NCBI RefSeq assembly: GCF_900108915.1
Contig: NZ_FNYH01000003.1
Span: 202,540 to 266,539, forward strand
Reading direction: 5' to 3'
Length of the DNA: 64,000 bases
From: Allopseudospirillum japonicum
Lineage (GTDB): Bacteria > Pseudomonadota > Gammaproteobacteria > Pseudomonadales > Halomonadaceae
The position numbers were made by a program, and so were the translations under genes. The notes below the pieces were generated by a model, which did not search any database, had not been told where the DNA came from, and saw only the letters and a list, made by a program, of their open reading frames with translations. Positions 11,726-20,963 of the stretch are shown piece by piece. Position 1 is the stretch's first letter. Each line of letters begins with the position of its first letter.

Positions 11726-12661
11726 GTGCCAAAACTACGTATTGCAACACGTCAAAGCCCACTGGCCATGTGGCAAGCCGAGCATATTCAGGCGCGTTTG
11801 CAGGCTTTACATCCTGATTTGGATGTTGAGCTGGTGCCTATGGTGACACGAGGCGATAAAATTCTTGATACGCCTTTAGCAAAAATTGGCGGTAAGGGGT
11901 TATTTGTCAAAGAATTAGAACATGCGATTTACGAAGGCCGTGCGGATATTGCCGTACATTCGATGAAAGATGTCCCTATGCATCTGCCCGACGATATGGC
12001 CTTGCCGGTGATTTGTACTCGCGAAGATCCCACAGATGCTTTCGTTTCTAACCAATATGCTGGGATACAAGATTTACCGCAAGGTGCTTGTGTGGGGACC
12101 TCGAGTCTAAGACGTCACATGCAATTACAGGCCTTGCGTCCTGATTTAGTGATTAAAAGTTTGCGTGGCAATGTGCAAACCCGTTTGGCTAAGTTAGATG
12201 CGGGTGAATTTGCTGCCATTGTATTAGCGACTTCTGGGTTAAAACGTTTACAACTGGATGCCAGAATTCGTTGTGTGCTGACGCCTGAGCAAAGTTTGCC
12301 TGCGGTCGGGCAAGGTGCTTTAGGGATAGAAACTCGAGCAAACGATGATCAAGTGGCAGCTTGGTTAGCCCCTTTACATGATGAAAATACGGCTGCTTGT
12401 GTCTTAGCAGAACGTGCTATGAATCGTCATTTAGAAGGAGGGTGTCAAGTACCCATTGCAGGCTTTGCGCAGTGGACGCAGGATGGCCAATTGCATTTAC
12501 GTGCGCTGGTTGGTGATTTAGACGCGGGCCGTTTACTCAGTGCGCAAGGTTATGCTGTTGCTGAGAAAGCAGAAGCTTTGGGGATTCAAGTTGCGCAAGA
12601 CCTGCTCGCACAAGGCGCCGGTGAGATTTTAGCGCGTGTTTATGCGCAAGCGGATCACTAG
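11726..12661 (+). CDS. hemC: Porphobilinogen deaminase (hydroxymethylbilane synthase)
   Basis: A 311-residue enzyme that polymerises four porphobilinogens into hydroxymethylbilane. Visible motifs are the [10 protein letters not shown] start, [11 protein letters not shown], the HSMKDVP stretch with a catalytic Asp nearby, and [10 protein letters not shown], where the Cys attaches the dipyrromethane cofactor. The start is GTG at 11726, after TGAGGAGCCC. It follows glmS by 12 bases, so the haem genes may be read partly from the glmUS transcript. Confidence 0.96.
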   Translation: MPKLRIATRQSPLAMWQAEHIQARLQALHPDLDVELVPMVTRGDKILDTPLAKIGGKGLFVKELEHAIYEGRADIAVHSMKDVPMHLPDDMALPVICTREDPTDAFVSNQYAGIQDLPQGACVGTSSLRRHMQLQALRPDLVIKSLRGNVQTRLAKLDAGEFAAIVLATSGLKRLQLDARIRCVLTPEQSLPAVGQGALGIETRANDDQVAAWLAPLHDENTAACVLAERAMNRHLEGGCQVPIAGFAQWTQDGQLHLRALVGDLDAGRLLSAQGYAVAEKAEALGIQVAQDLLAQGAGEILARVYAQADH

Positions 12662-12670
12662 GGCTCACTT

Positions 12671-13489
12671 GTGGATATTTGTGCCTCTTTAGAATTGACG
12701 CAAGCCCAAATACAGGCATTAAAGGCGTCTAGGCTTTTATTAACGCGTCCTCAAGAGCGTGCGCCTGCTTGGTTACAGGCAGCACAAGCATTACAAATGC
12801 AAGTAGCTAATGTGCCTTTGTTAGAACTAGAGCCGATACCAGAAGATGCACAAGCGCGTCATCTCTGGCTGAATTTAGATTTATTTCAGCATATTATTTG
12901 TGTCAGCCCAACAGCTGCGCAAGCTTTGGTACAGGCTTTGGACACTTATTGGCCACAGCCACCCCTCGGTATAGATTGGTATACTGTAGGCACAGGAAGC
13001 GCGCAAATTTTACAGGCTTACGGGTTAGCACCTGTTATTTGTCCACAGGTTGCTCAAGGTGATACGAGTGAAGCTTTGCTTGATTTGCCTGAGTTATCCA
13101 CAGCCAGACTTGCGCAAAGCCGTTGCCTTATCTGCCGAGGTGAAGGCGGACGCATGCTACTAAGGGATACTTTGCAGGCGCGAGGTGCCAGTGTCACTCT
13201 GCTCAATGTTTACCGTCGTCGAGCACCAAATTTGAACACTGAGCAAACTCATTTGCTGTGCCAAGCGCCTTGGGATGCTGTGGTCGTCACCAGTGGTGAG
13301 GCGCTACAATATTTAACGACCTATTTAACGGCAAACCCACAATCCCAGCGCTGGTTAACGCCTTTACTGGTGCCTAGTGCGCGTTTAATGCAAGAAGCAC
13401 AGAGTTTAGGTTTTCGCTCTGTGGTGAATACTCAGGGAGCCACGTTAGCGCCTGTATTGCGGGCACTTGCCTCCCTCAAGACAAATTAA
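12671..13489 (+). CDS. hemD: Uroporphyrinogen-III synthase
   Basis: A 272-residue HemD, a weakly conserved family recognised by position after hemC and by motifs: LLLTRPQERA at the N-terminus, ICVSPTAAQALVQAL, YTVGTGSAQ, and CLICRGEGGRMLL followed by YRRRAP. It cyclises hydroxymethylbilane with inversion of ring D to uroporphyrinogen III. The GTG start at 12671 lies nine bases after hemC and adds about 18 residues before the usual beginning; no ATG alternative is near, so the start is moderately sure. Confidence 0.88.
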   Translation: MDICASLELTQAQIQALKASRLLLTRPQERAPAWLQAAQALQMQVANVPLLELEPIPEDAQARHLWLNLDLFQHIICVSPTAAQALVQALDTYWPQPPLGIDWYTVGTGSAQILQAYGLAPVICPQVAQGDTSEALLDLPELSTARLAQSRCLICRGEGGRMLLRDTLQARGASVTLLNVYRRRAPNLNTEQTHLLCQAPWDAVVVTSGEALQYLTTYLTANPQSQRWLTPLLVPSARLMQEAQSLGFRSVVNTQGATLAPVLRALASLKTN

Positions 13490-13546
13490 CGCCCTTTAGT
13501 CATAGATAGCCGATAGAGACAATCGGCCTAACAAGGTAAGCTGCCG

Positions 13547-14860
13547 ATGAGTGAGAATAAAAAGGATGATCAGTCCAAAAAAGGACTATCGAAACCAGCC
13601 ACAACCGCGGCTGACAAATCAAATCAACAAACAACCGCTTCTGCGGCAAGTAAGCCAGCAGCAGACAAGGTGAATCAGGCTGCTGATCAGCAACCAGCCA
13701 AGGATCAAGCTGAAAAGCCTACTGTAGATGCAGTGGTTACCAAAAAGTCAGCACCAGAAAAAACATCTGAGGCAAAGCAGCCATCAGAGAAAACATCCGG
13801 TTACCAGGCGAGTGTCCCTCCAACAGTGCATAAAACCAGTCCTTGGGCTGGGATCTTAGCAGGTGTTTCTTTATTAGGTGTGCTAGGCGTTGCAGGCGGA
13901 GGTTTCTGGCTTTGGCAGCAGCATACCCTAGCACAGCAAGAAATCAGTACACAAAAAACTCAGCTCAGCCAGCTAAAGCAAGCACTCGAAGGCTATAACA
14001 GCCAATTTGCTACCTTGCAGCAGGGTATTCAGCAAGGTGCACAGCACGACCGTCGTCAAGGGGATCAGCTGCAAGCGCTGCAAGCCCAAACGACTAAATT
14101 GATTGAGCAAATCACTCGGGATGAAGAGCCGCAACCACGTGATTGGTTAATGGCAGAGGCTGAATACTTGATGCGTCTGGCCAATCAGCGCTTGCAATTA
14201 GAGGGGGATGTGAAAGGCGCATTAGCCCTCTTATTGTCTGCAGATGCACGTTTGCAAGAAGCTGATGAAGCTGGTTTGGTGCCCGTGCGAGGCGTATTAA
14301 AAGATGATATTTTGACATTAAAATCCATTACGCCAGTCGATCTGAGCGAAATTATCTTGCGTTTGATGGCGGCAACTAAGAAAGTCGATGCTTTACCCTT
14401 CCCTTCTTCTCCTGAGTTGGCCGAATCTCCAAAGGATTTAGCTCAGCTTGTGGATAATGGCAATGTGCTGATGCAGCAAATGTGGGAAGAGCTTAAACAG
14501 CTGGTCGTTGTGCGCCAACGTGGTGAAGCGGTTGTACCTTTGTTGCCTCCGCAAGAAACCGAGTACTTGCGTCACAATCTCAAGTTACAACTTGAGCAAG
14601 CCCAAATGGCGGCCATGCGTGCAGAAGAAACCATTTACCAGCAAAAGCTCGCCCAAGCAGGCGAGTGGATGAATACTTACTTTGCAAAACAAAGTCAGGA
14701 AGTACAAGCCCTAGGTGCTGAATTGAAATCCTTAGGTGGTTTAAAGGTGACAGTGGCACGTCCTGATATTACTGGCTCGTTAGCGGCACTAAAAAAATAC
14801 TTACGCCAGCGTTATGATACGCCTGTACCTGCGATTAAAGCTGGGGGTGATCAAGCATGA
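13547..14860 (+). CDS. hemX: HemX-family membrane protein
   Basis: A 437-residue inner-membrane protein of the proteobacterial HemX family, usually found between hemD and hemY. Residues 1-95 are a low-complexity tail rich in Lys, Ala, Gln and Ser. A single membrane helix spans about 100-125 (WAGILAGVSLLGVLGVAGGG). The rest is a periplasmic helical and coiled-coil region. The PRDWLMAEAEYLMRLANQRL stretch is the family's best-kept part. Its role is not established; despite old annotations it is not a proven uroporphyrin methyltransferase. A small hairpin (GCCGAT/ATCGGC, 13509-13527) lies in the gap after hemD. It overlaps hemY by four bases (ATGA). Confidence 0.85.
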   Translation: MSENKKDDQSKKGLSKPATTAADKSNQQTTASAASKPAADKVNQAADQQPAKDQAEKPTVDAVVTKKSAPEKTSEAKQPSEKTSGYQASVPPTVHKTSPWAGILAGVSLLGVLGVAGGGFWLWQQHTLAQQEISTQKTQLSQLKQALEGYNSQFATLQQGIQQGAQHDRRQGDQLQALQAQTTKLIEQITRDEEPQPRDWLMAEAEYLMRLANQRLQLEGDVKGALALLLSADARLQEADEAGLVPVRGVLKDDILTLKSITPVDLSEIILRLMAATKKVDALPFPSSPELAESPKDLAQLVDNGNVLMQQMWEELKQLVVVRQRGEAVVPLLPPQETEYLRHNLKLQLEQAQMAAMRAEETIYQQKLAQAGEWMNTYFAKQSQEVQALGAELKSLGGLKVTVARPDITGSLAALKKYLRQRYDTPVPAIKAGGDQA

Positions 14861-16131
14861 AGCGTTGGGGAATCTTACTAATTATCATGCTCGTGGCTGG
14901 GGTTTTATTTGGCCAGATGATGCTTAAAGGCCCTGGGTATATCTTGATTGCTTTACCAGGAAATACCACCACAGTGGAAATGTCACTTTGGGTGGGTGCT
15001 GTTGGTCTATTTTTACTGTTTATTGTGCTGTATTTTGGCCTGCGTTTATTGGAAGGTGCAGGTAATTCAGTGCGAGATCTGCGCCGTTGGCAAGTTGAAC
15101 GTCGCCAGCAGCGTGCATTAGAGCATCATGTGCGCGGTATGCTAGAGCTCAACCAAGGACGTTGGAAGAATGCACAAAAGCTTTTAGAACAATCGGCTAA
15201 GCACTCGCCAGCTGGCACTCTCGCTTATCTGGGTGCTGCAGAAGCGGCCCAGCGTTTAAATACACCTGAAGCTGCGGATGAGTATTTGCGTTTAGCACAA
15301 CAAGAAGGCAGCCAGCAAACCCATAAAGATATACGTGGTGTGCGTGTTGCCGTTGAGCTCACTCGGGCACGGCTGCAATTGGAGCGTCAGCAAAACCAGC
15401 AAGCCTTGGCAACTTTAACCCAGCTAAGAGAGATCGCACCAGATCAACCAGAAGTTTTAAAGTTACAAAGCCAAGTGCTACAACGTTTGCAACAATGGCA
15501 AGCTTTGTTAGGTCTGTTGCCTGATTTACGCGCGCAAAACTTGATTAGTGATCAAGAAGATCAGCGCCTAGAGCGTATGGGCTACCTGGGCTTGTTGAAT
15601 GCGCAAATTGATGCGAATCAACAACAACAAAAAGTCTCCGCAGAAGTCAAGGAAACTTGGCGACGTTTGCCCAGTTACCTGAAAGCAGATGCGCAAGTCG
15701 TGCGTTTATATGTCGCGCACTTGTTGGCATATCAGGCATTTGATGATGCCGAAGCGGCTTTACGCCAAGCTTTAGAAACACGTTGGTGTGCAGATTTATT
15801 GGAAGAATATGGCGTTCTACCAGTGAAAGCAAATCCAAAGGTGCGCTTACAACAAATAGCGCATTGGCTGGAAGCCCGTCCACAAGATGCTGATTTATTA
15901 CTGGCGGCAGGACGGATTGCGTTACAAGCGCATCAATGGCAGCAAGCACAAGAGTATCTAGAGGCTAGCTATCGTCAGCAGCCCGATAGTGTACGTTGTG
16001 CAGAGTTAAGCCGTTTATATGCCAGCTTGGGGGATGAACAAAAAAGCTTAGAATTACACCGCCAAGGCTTGTTAGATGTTCAAAGGCGTTTGCCTGAGCT
16101 TCCACAACCAAGCAAGGCTGTGGTGAAATAA
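14857..16131 (+). CDS. hemY: HemY-family TPR membrane protein
   Basis: A 424-residue protein with two N-terminal membrane helices (about 5-25 and 43-63) followed by the HemY_N region, ending near the HHVRGMLELNQGRWKNAQKL stretch. The remainder is helical with TPR-like repeats (for example LAYLGAAEAAQRLNTPEAADEYLRLA and DLLLAAGRIALQAHQWQQAQEYLE, each given only as pattern names here). It is the proteobacterial hemXY-type HemY, not the protoporphyrinogen oxidase of the same name in Bacillus. Its function in haem synthesis is unproven. Start ATG overlaps the hemX stop; a terminator follows. Confidence 0.87.
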   Translation: MKRWGILLIIMLVAGVLFGQMMLKGPGYILIALPGNTTTVEMSLWVGAVGLFLLFIVLYFGLRLLEGAGNSVRDLRRWQVERRQQRALEHHVRGMLELNQGRWKNAQKLLEQSAKHSPAGTLAYLGAAEAAQRLNTPEAADEYLRLAQQEGSQQTHKDIRGVRVAVELTRARLQLERQQNQQALATLTQLREIAPDQPEVLKLQSQVLQRLQQWQALLGLLPDLRAQNLISDQEDQRLERMGYLGLLNAQIDANQQQQKVSAEVKETWRRLPSYLKADAQVVRLYVAHLLAYQAFDDAEAALRQALETRWCADLLEEYGVLPVKANPKVRLQQIAHWLEARPQDADLLLAAGRIALQAHQWQQAQEYLEASYRQQPDSVRCAELSRLYASLGDEQKSLELHRQGLLDVQRRLPELPQPSKAVVK

Positions 16132-16150
16132 GCCAACAAAGTGAATAAAT

Positions 16151-16181
16151 AACCTCCTCCAAATAATGAGGGGGTTTTTTA
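16151..16181 (+). terminator. Intrinsic terminator after hemY
   Basis: AACCTCCTC pairs with GAGGGGGTT (one G-T pair) around an 8-base loop and is followed by TTTTTTAT. It ends the glmUS-hemCDXY block. Confidence 0.9.
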
Positions 16182-16420
16182 TCTGCAAGCGCAGAAAATC
16201 TTCTTCTGAGTCTTGGCTTGATCACGAGTACAAACTCACCCGCTAGATCGACCGCTGGTGCCCCAGCAGCATGTGGGGATGTCAGGTTACTTGATACTCG
16301 AAGTTGGGGTGGTCTTGGTTTTAGCACACAAGGTTTTGTGCAAGATTGCAACCTGTGGTGACGCAGCAAAAACCAGTGAGGTGATGGCTTGAAATAAGTG
16401 TACAAGGAGGGGGCCAGTAT
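16182..16420. other. Intergenic stretch with several short hairpins, no gene recognised
   Basis: About 240 bases between two converging genes. It contains CCCCA-N8-TGGGG near 16260, CACAA-GGTT-TTGTG near 16330 and an AAGGTT/AACCT pairing around it. Open frames here are only extensions of antisense frames in hemY. An unrecognised small RNA or remnant DNA is possible; I have no firm call. Confidence 0.25.
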
Positions 16421-17902
16421 CTACAGGTGCATACAAGTGTAATCTGGCACAGGCCCTAGCTTTAATTGCGCATTTAAATCAATTAGGGCGCAGCGTAAAG
16501 TTTCCTCCAAGACAGGATGATAAAAAGGCATCGCCAGCATTTGTTGGGCGCTCATACGTTGTTGGCATGCCCAAGCGAGTAAATGGGCAAGATGCTCTGC
16601 ACGTGGTGTGCATAATTCTGCCCCCAAAAATAAGCCACTGCCTTGCTCAGCATACAAGCGAATCCAGCCGACTTGCAGGTGCATCATGTGTACTCTGGCA
16701 TCCAGATGAGTGCACTGGGCTTGGCCCAAAGCAAATTTATGTTCATCCCGATAACGTTCTAATAAATCCGCATAGCCTAATCCAATCTTAGCCATACTCG
16801 GCTGTGTAAAGCCTATGGCTAAAGGACAACGTCTTTGTCCTGCTTGTACTTTGGGGTAGCGTCCAGCGTTTTCACCTGCGATACAGCCTTCGTCTAAGGC
16901 TTCGTGAAGATGTAAGCGATCTTGGTTGGCATCACCAATAATAAAAATATGACTGGCGCTATTGTCTTGGCTAATACATTGCAGGGTGTATTGGTTGAAA
17001 CGTGGAAAACCTTGGTCATCTAAACGGATATGGGCATTTTCTAGTGCAAGATGCTGTAAATTTGCCTGATAAGCAAAGAGGTTTAGCACATAATCCACTT
17101 GGGTGCTTTGTAGCGCATTAGGTGTTTGGTAGTGAATTGTTACCTGATTTTCTTGTGCGTCATAGCCAACGTGATGAATTTTTGTTTGTGTATGTAGCGT
17201 CAGCTTGGTTTGTAGATAGGCCTGTGCTTGTGCACGAATCCAGGGATCCGTTAGTAAACCAAATTGCTGCTTTTCCGTGAAAACTTCTACCTTGACTCCA
17301 AGCACTTGCAACGCTTGGGCAATTTCTAGGGCTTGTGTATCAGCGCCGATAATTGCTAGGGACTTTGGTAGGTGAGGCAAGTCAAACAGGGTATGGGTAT
17401 CTAGTATTTTACTGGCTTGTTGTTGAGATAAGTGCGCAAGTGATGCAGGCCATAGCAAATGGGCGCCTGTAGCAATCACGATACGCTGTGCATAAATCGC
17501 TTGGCTGTGGCCGTTTGCTTGGGTCAAAATTAAAGTATGAGGATCGGCAAAATGAGCTTGGCCTTGTATTTTGTGCGTGTCGGGAATTTCCGCTAAATTT
17601 TGCTGCCAAGAGGTTTTAACCAAGGCATTTTGTTGACGTATATGAGAGAGAACTTCTTGAGTGTGCACTTGGCTATCAAGTTGTAAGCCAAATCGATCAT
17701 GGTGCGTGATACAGGTGGCGACCTCGCTTGCAGCAACCAGAAGTTTCGTTGGTATATAAGCATGACTGGCATTGGATTTGTGAGAAAAACAAGCATCAAT
17801 TAAAGCAATTTGATCAGTAAAACGTGCTGCTGCTTGATAAGCACTTAAGCCTGCACTACCTGCTCCGATAATAGCAACATCAACGCATTTGAGCGGCATC
17901 AT
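16421..17902 (-). CDS. FAD/NAD(P)-dependent disulfide reductase-like protein lacking the redox cysteine pair
   Basis: A 493-residue member of the pyridine nucleotide-disulfide oxidoreductase class I fold, closest in layout to dihydrolipoyl dehydrogenase. The FAD site GAGSAG lies at 13-18, IVIATGAH marks the second FAD contact near 142-149, an NAD-type IIGADTQALEIAQAL segment is near 188-202, and IIGDANQDRLHLHEALDEG resembles the third FAD motif. The C-terminal HPVLEE keeps the His-x4-Glu dyad. The usual CxxxxC before IPSK is absent: the aligned residues are Asn44 and Tyr49, ahead of IPTK at 50-53. It should bind FAD and perhaps NAD(P)H but cannot use the normal dithiol chemistry. A strong AAGGAGGT precedes the ATG. 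Exact function unknown. Confidence 0.8.
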   Translation of the reverse strand: MMPLKCVDVAIIGAGSAGLSAYQAAARFTDQIALIDACFSHKSNASHAYIPTKLLVAASEVATCITHHDRFGLQLDSQVHTQEVLSHIRQQNALVKTSWQQNLAEIPDTHKIQGQAHFADPHTLILTQANGHSQAIYAQRIVIATGAHLLWPASLAHLSQQQASKILDTHTLFDLPHLPKSLAIIGADTQALEIAQALQVLGVKVEVFTEKQQFGLLTDPWIRAQAQAYLQTKLTLHTQTKIHHVGYDAQENQVTIHYQTPNALQSTQVDYVLNLFAYQANLQHLALENAHIRLDDQGFPRFNQYTLQCISQDNSASHIFIIGDANQDRLHLHEALDEGCIAGENAGRYPKVQAGQRRCPLAIGFTQPSMAKIGLGYADLLERYRDEHKFALGQAQCTHLDARVHMMHLQVGWIRLYAEQGSGLFLGAELCTPRAEHLAHLLAWACQQRMSAQQMLAMPFYHPVLEETLRCALIDLNAQLKLGPVPDYTCMHL

Positions 17903-17961
17903 AGAAGAACCTCCTTCAAATCACAGGCAGTCAGGCAAGGGAATCTGGCATAAAGAAGACA

Positions 17962-17981
17962 CCCCGCCCAAGCGGACGAGG
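17962..17981. repeat. Degenerate copy of a short palindromic intergenic repeat
   Basis: CCCCGCCC-AAGC-GGACGAGG forms an 8-bp stem with two mismatches. It resembles the better copies at 40292-40321 and 60685-60714 but lacks their TTTACG tail. It lies between the PII gene and the flavoprotein gene. Confidence 0.45.
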
Positions 17982-18032
17982 TAGAGGAATTAAGAAATCA
18001 AAGCTGCTAGAGAAGTGTCGGTTGCTTGTTGC

Positions 18033-18392
<360 letters not shown>

Positions 18393-18426
18393 CTAGATTG
18401 AGTTAACACTAATCCCAGCTCAAAAT

Positions 18427-18480
18427 TTAACCCTGTACCCTAGTAATCAAGGTACAGGCGTTGTACAAATAGAGGGTTAA
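18427..18480. promoter_or_regulatory. Nested inverted repeats upstream of glnK
   Basis: An inner perfect repeat, CCTGTACC (18432-18439) and GGTACAGG (18451-18458), sits in an outer one, TTAACCCT (18427-18434) and AGGGTTAA (18473-18480). The region lies between the end of the kinase gene and the start of glnK. It may be an operator for glnK or an RNA element at the kinase 3' end. Confidence 0.4.
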
Positions 18481-18562
18481 CCTTAAGTGGGCATCGAAAG
18501 AATTGAGGCATCGAGGCCAAGATTACACTTAGAAACACGCCTAGAATGCGGCCGTCTGCACA

Positions 18563-19831
18563 TCAAGTCAAGCATGGCAATGTAAGAGAAAAGCAGTTCC
18601 CTTGCGTTTGAATTGGTGAGGTTTCACCCAAGGCAGGAATCGCCTGATCATTGATTTTAATATCACCGCCATGGCTGCGGGCAATACGACGTGCCATATA
18701 AAGCCCCAGGCCAGTGCCAGAAATTTTTTGACTTTTACGCCCGCGAACATAACGCATAAACAGGCTTTCTTTTTCTTGTAAAAGCTCACCTTCATCGACC
18801 ACGTTAAATAGATAGTGATTTTGCTGACGTTGCCCGTGAACCAAAACACGTGCACCTTGGGGCCCATATTTTAATGCATTTTCAATCAGGTTACGCAAAG
18901 CAACCTCCAACAACGTCAGTTGGCCTTGTATAAGGGTTTGTTCTGCTGTGAGCATCCAGCATACCTGTTCCGCCTGAGGTACACTAGCTAATTGCTGTTC
19001 AATACGTGCTTGTAGTTCTTGAATATTAAAAATTTCTGTACGTGGGTTGGTTAAAGCATTTGCACGATCATCAACATAAAAGCCATCAACCGCACGTTGA
19101 ATACGTTCTACTGCAGCCTGCATTCGATGTAGACGTTTGTGCTCCTCAGGTATTTTCTTGCTAAGTGCAGGCAAAGCCATCACTAGTACACTTAAAGGTG
19201 TACGGATTTCATGTGATAAAATGGCAAAAAATTCTCTTTGTTGTTGGCGTAATTCCTGCTCAAGGGTTAAAGCTGCTTCTGCATCTTTAATCGCAGCATC
19301 TAACTCCTGATACAATAAAGCTTGTTCTTTAAAATGAGTTTGGGTTTGCAAATTTAAGCTGTAGTTGAGATTCCCAACATAAAAAGGATAAGCCAGTGCT
19401 AAAGGCAAACTTAACCATAAGGTGAAGGTGGAAGTTTGCCAAATAAACTGCCAACCTTGTAACTCTGCTCCCCAAAGGGCCCCTAGTGTCCAAAGAAAGA
19501 GAGCATAAATCAGGTGAGTTGTGCCGGATAAGCTCAGCAAGTTAATCACAAACAAGCTAAAGCCAAGCAAAGCGGCAAGCGGGTGAAAGGCCCCTAAACC
19601 TGTGAGAAAACCTATCAATAAACCATCAAAATAAAAGCTCATCCAAGGGGAATAGGTTTTACAATAGGTCTCACAAAACCAAGCAAGATGGGGCCATAAG
19701 GCATAAGCGCCTAAGAGCCACCAAGCCCAAGGAGTGAGATTTAACTCCCAGTATACACCTGACCAAACAAGTGCACCTAGATAGGTAGCAAGTAGGCGAC
19801 CTACATAGGCGGAAGGCGTTGCTAACTCCAT
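18563..19831 (-). CDS. Sensor histidine kinase with MASE2-like membrane domain
   Basis: A 422-residue kinase. The N-terminal 150-170 residues are a multi-helix membrane region whose pattern (RLLATYLGALVWSG, LWPHLAWF, FDGLLIGF) resembles MASE2, a sensor domain more often joined to GGDEF cyclases. A coiled linker follows, then HisKA with SHEIRTPLSV, the N box NLIENALKYG, a divergent G1 box (VVDEGEL) and the G2 box GTGLGLYMARR. No response regulator gene is adjacent. The start ATG at 19831 has AGGT upstream and begins MELATPSAY; an upstream in-frame start would overlap rpiA on the other strand and is less likely. Signal unknown. Confidence 0.82.
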   Translation of the reverse strand: MELATPSAYVGRLLATYLGALVWSGVYWELNLTPWAWWLLGAYALWPHLAWFCETYCKTYSPWMSFYFDGLLIGFLTGLGAFHPLAALLGFSLFVINLLSLSGTTHLIYALFLWTLGALWGAELQGWQFIWQTSTFTLWLSLPLALAYPFYVGNLNYSLNLQTQTHFKEQALLYQELDAAIKDAEAALTLEQELRQQQREFFAILSHEIRTPLSVLVMALPALSKKIPEEHKRLHRMQAAVERIQRAVDGFYVDDRANALTNPRTEIFNIQELQARIEQQLASVPQAEQVCWMLTAEQTLIQGQLTLLEVALRNLIENALKYGPQGARVLVHGQRQQNHYLFNVVDEGELLQEKESLFMRYVRGRKSQKISGTGLGLYMARRIARSHGGDIKINDQAIPALGETSPIQTQGNCFSLTLPCLT

Positions 19832-19864
19832 ATATGACCTAACATAAATAAATGAGACTTTACG

Positions 19865-20554
19865 ATGACTCAAGACCAACTCAAACAAGCCGTTGCTCAA
19901 GCAGCTTTGGACATGATACAAGCGCGTTTAACCAAAGACACGGTTTTAGGTATAGGGACAGGCTCTACCGCGAATTATTTTATTGATGCACTTGCTCAAT
20001 ATCGTTTTGATTTTGATGGTGCTGTGGCCAGTTCTGCAGCGACTGAAGCACGTTTAAAAGCTGCGGGTATTCCTGTCTATGATCTAAACGGCGTGGGCAC
20101 CTTGCCTATTTATATTGATGGTGCGGATGAAGCAAATCCACATTTACACTTAATTAAAGGTGGTGGGGCGGCTTTAACCCGTGAAAAGATTGTTGCCGCC
20201 GCCAGTGAAGAATTTATTTGTATTGCAGATAGCTCGAAGCAGGTCGACATTTTGGGTCATTTTCCGCTTCCTATCGAAGTGGTCCCTATGGCACGTAGTT
20301 ATGTTGCGCGTGAGTTGGTCAAGTTAGGGGCGGATCCTGTCTATCGGGAAGGTGTAGTCACAGATAATGGTAATTGTATTTTAGATGCTTATCACTTGGA
20401 TGTTTTAGATCCGATCGCCTTTGAACAACGTCTCAATCAAATTGTCGGTGTAGTGACCAATGGCTTATTTGCCCAAAGGGGGGCAGATGTTTTGTTGATT
20501 GGTCATCCAGATGGGGTAAAAACCTACTATCCCGCAAAAGATTGGGCTAGCTAA
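19865..20554 (+). CDS. rpiA: Ribose-5-phosphate isomerase A
   Basis: A 229-residue RpiA interconverting ribose-5-phosphate and ribulose-5-phosphate in the pentose phosphate pathway. Visible motifs are GIGTGSTA near the N-terminus, the catalytic DGADEAN stretch, [13 protein letters not shown] with the essential Lys-Glu pair, and IADSSKQV. It is divergent from the kinase gene, with 33 bases between the two starts. It leads a small group with the zinc ribbon gene 13 bases on. Confidence 0.97.
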   Translation: MTQDQLKQAVAQAALDMIQARLTKDTVLGIGTGSTANYFIDALAQYRFDFDGAVASSAATEARLKAAGIPVYDLNGVGTLPIYIDGADEANPHLHLIKGGGAALTREKIVAAASEEFICIADSSKQVDILGHFPLPIEVVPMARSYVARELVKLGADPVYREGVVTDNGNCILDAYHLDVLDPIAFEQRLNQIVGVVTNGLFAQRGADVLLIGHPDGVKTYYPAKDWAS

Positions 20555-20567
20555 GGGAATCAGAAAG

Positions 20568-20789
20568 ATGCAAAAGCGTTTTATTGCTGGGGCAGTTTGT
20601 CCTAAGTGTGGAGCTATGGATACCTTGAAAGCTTGGCACCATGAACAGGTACAATATCGGGAGTGTGTTGCCTGTGATTTCAAGGATGAATTACAAGAAA
20701 ATCCACAAGTCGCAGAGTTGGCAACCCGTGTCAATCAAACCCCTGTACGCCCTGAAGATGAGATTAGCCTTGTGAAGATTTTAGGTTAA
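20568..20789 (+). CDS. YheV-like zinc-ribbon protein (DUF2387)
   Basis: A 73-residue protein with two CxxC pairs (CPKCG near 17-21 and CVACDF near 39-44), a small zinc ribbon. The start MQKRFIAGAVCPKC matches the YheV/DUF2387 family of probable metal-binding proteins found in many gammaproteobacteria. The role is unknown. It follows rpiA at 13 bases and probably shares its transcript. Confidence 0.8.
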   Translation: MQKRFIAGAVCPKCGAMDTLKAWHHEQVQYRECVACDFKDELQENPQVAELATRVNQTPVRPEDEISLVKILG

Positions 20790-20854
20790 ACCTTAGTCGT
20801 TTAAATGCAAATAAGCCTATCTTCACAGCGTAAAAGCAGGTATAAAAAAATGAG

Positions 20855-20883
20855 TTGGTTTTGTCGCTAAGTTGTCAAACCAA
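20855..20883. promoter_or_regulatory. Inverted repeat upstream of the thiolase gene
   Basis: TTGGTTT (20855-20861) and AAACCAA (20877-20883) form a perfect 7-bp inverted repeat with a 15-base spacer. A second, CCTAAG/CTTAGG, lies about 20912-20937. Both are in the 174-base gap before the thiolase. They could be regulator sites; no regulator gene is nearby. Confidence 0.3.
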
Positions 20884-20963
20884 GCCATTACACTGAAGTA
20901 AAGTACAGGCCTAAGATGCTACTAACAGGCGCTTAGGTATTGAGCACACCACAGGAGATCTTT

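Noticed and set aside
15965..16405. 146-codon minus-strand frame over the end of hemY and the following gap
   Set aside because: Most of it is antisense to hemY, it has no convincing ribosome site, and the strong hemY terminator lies within it.
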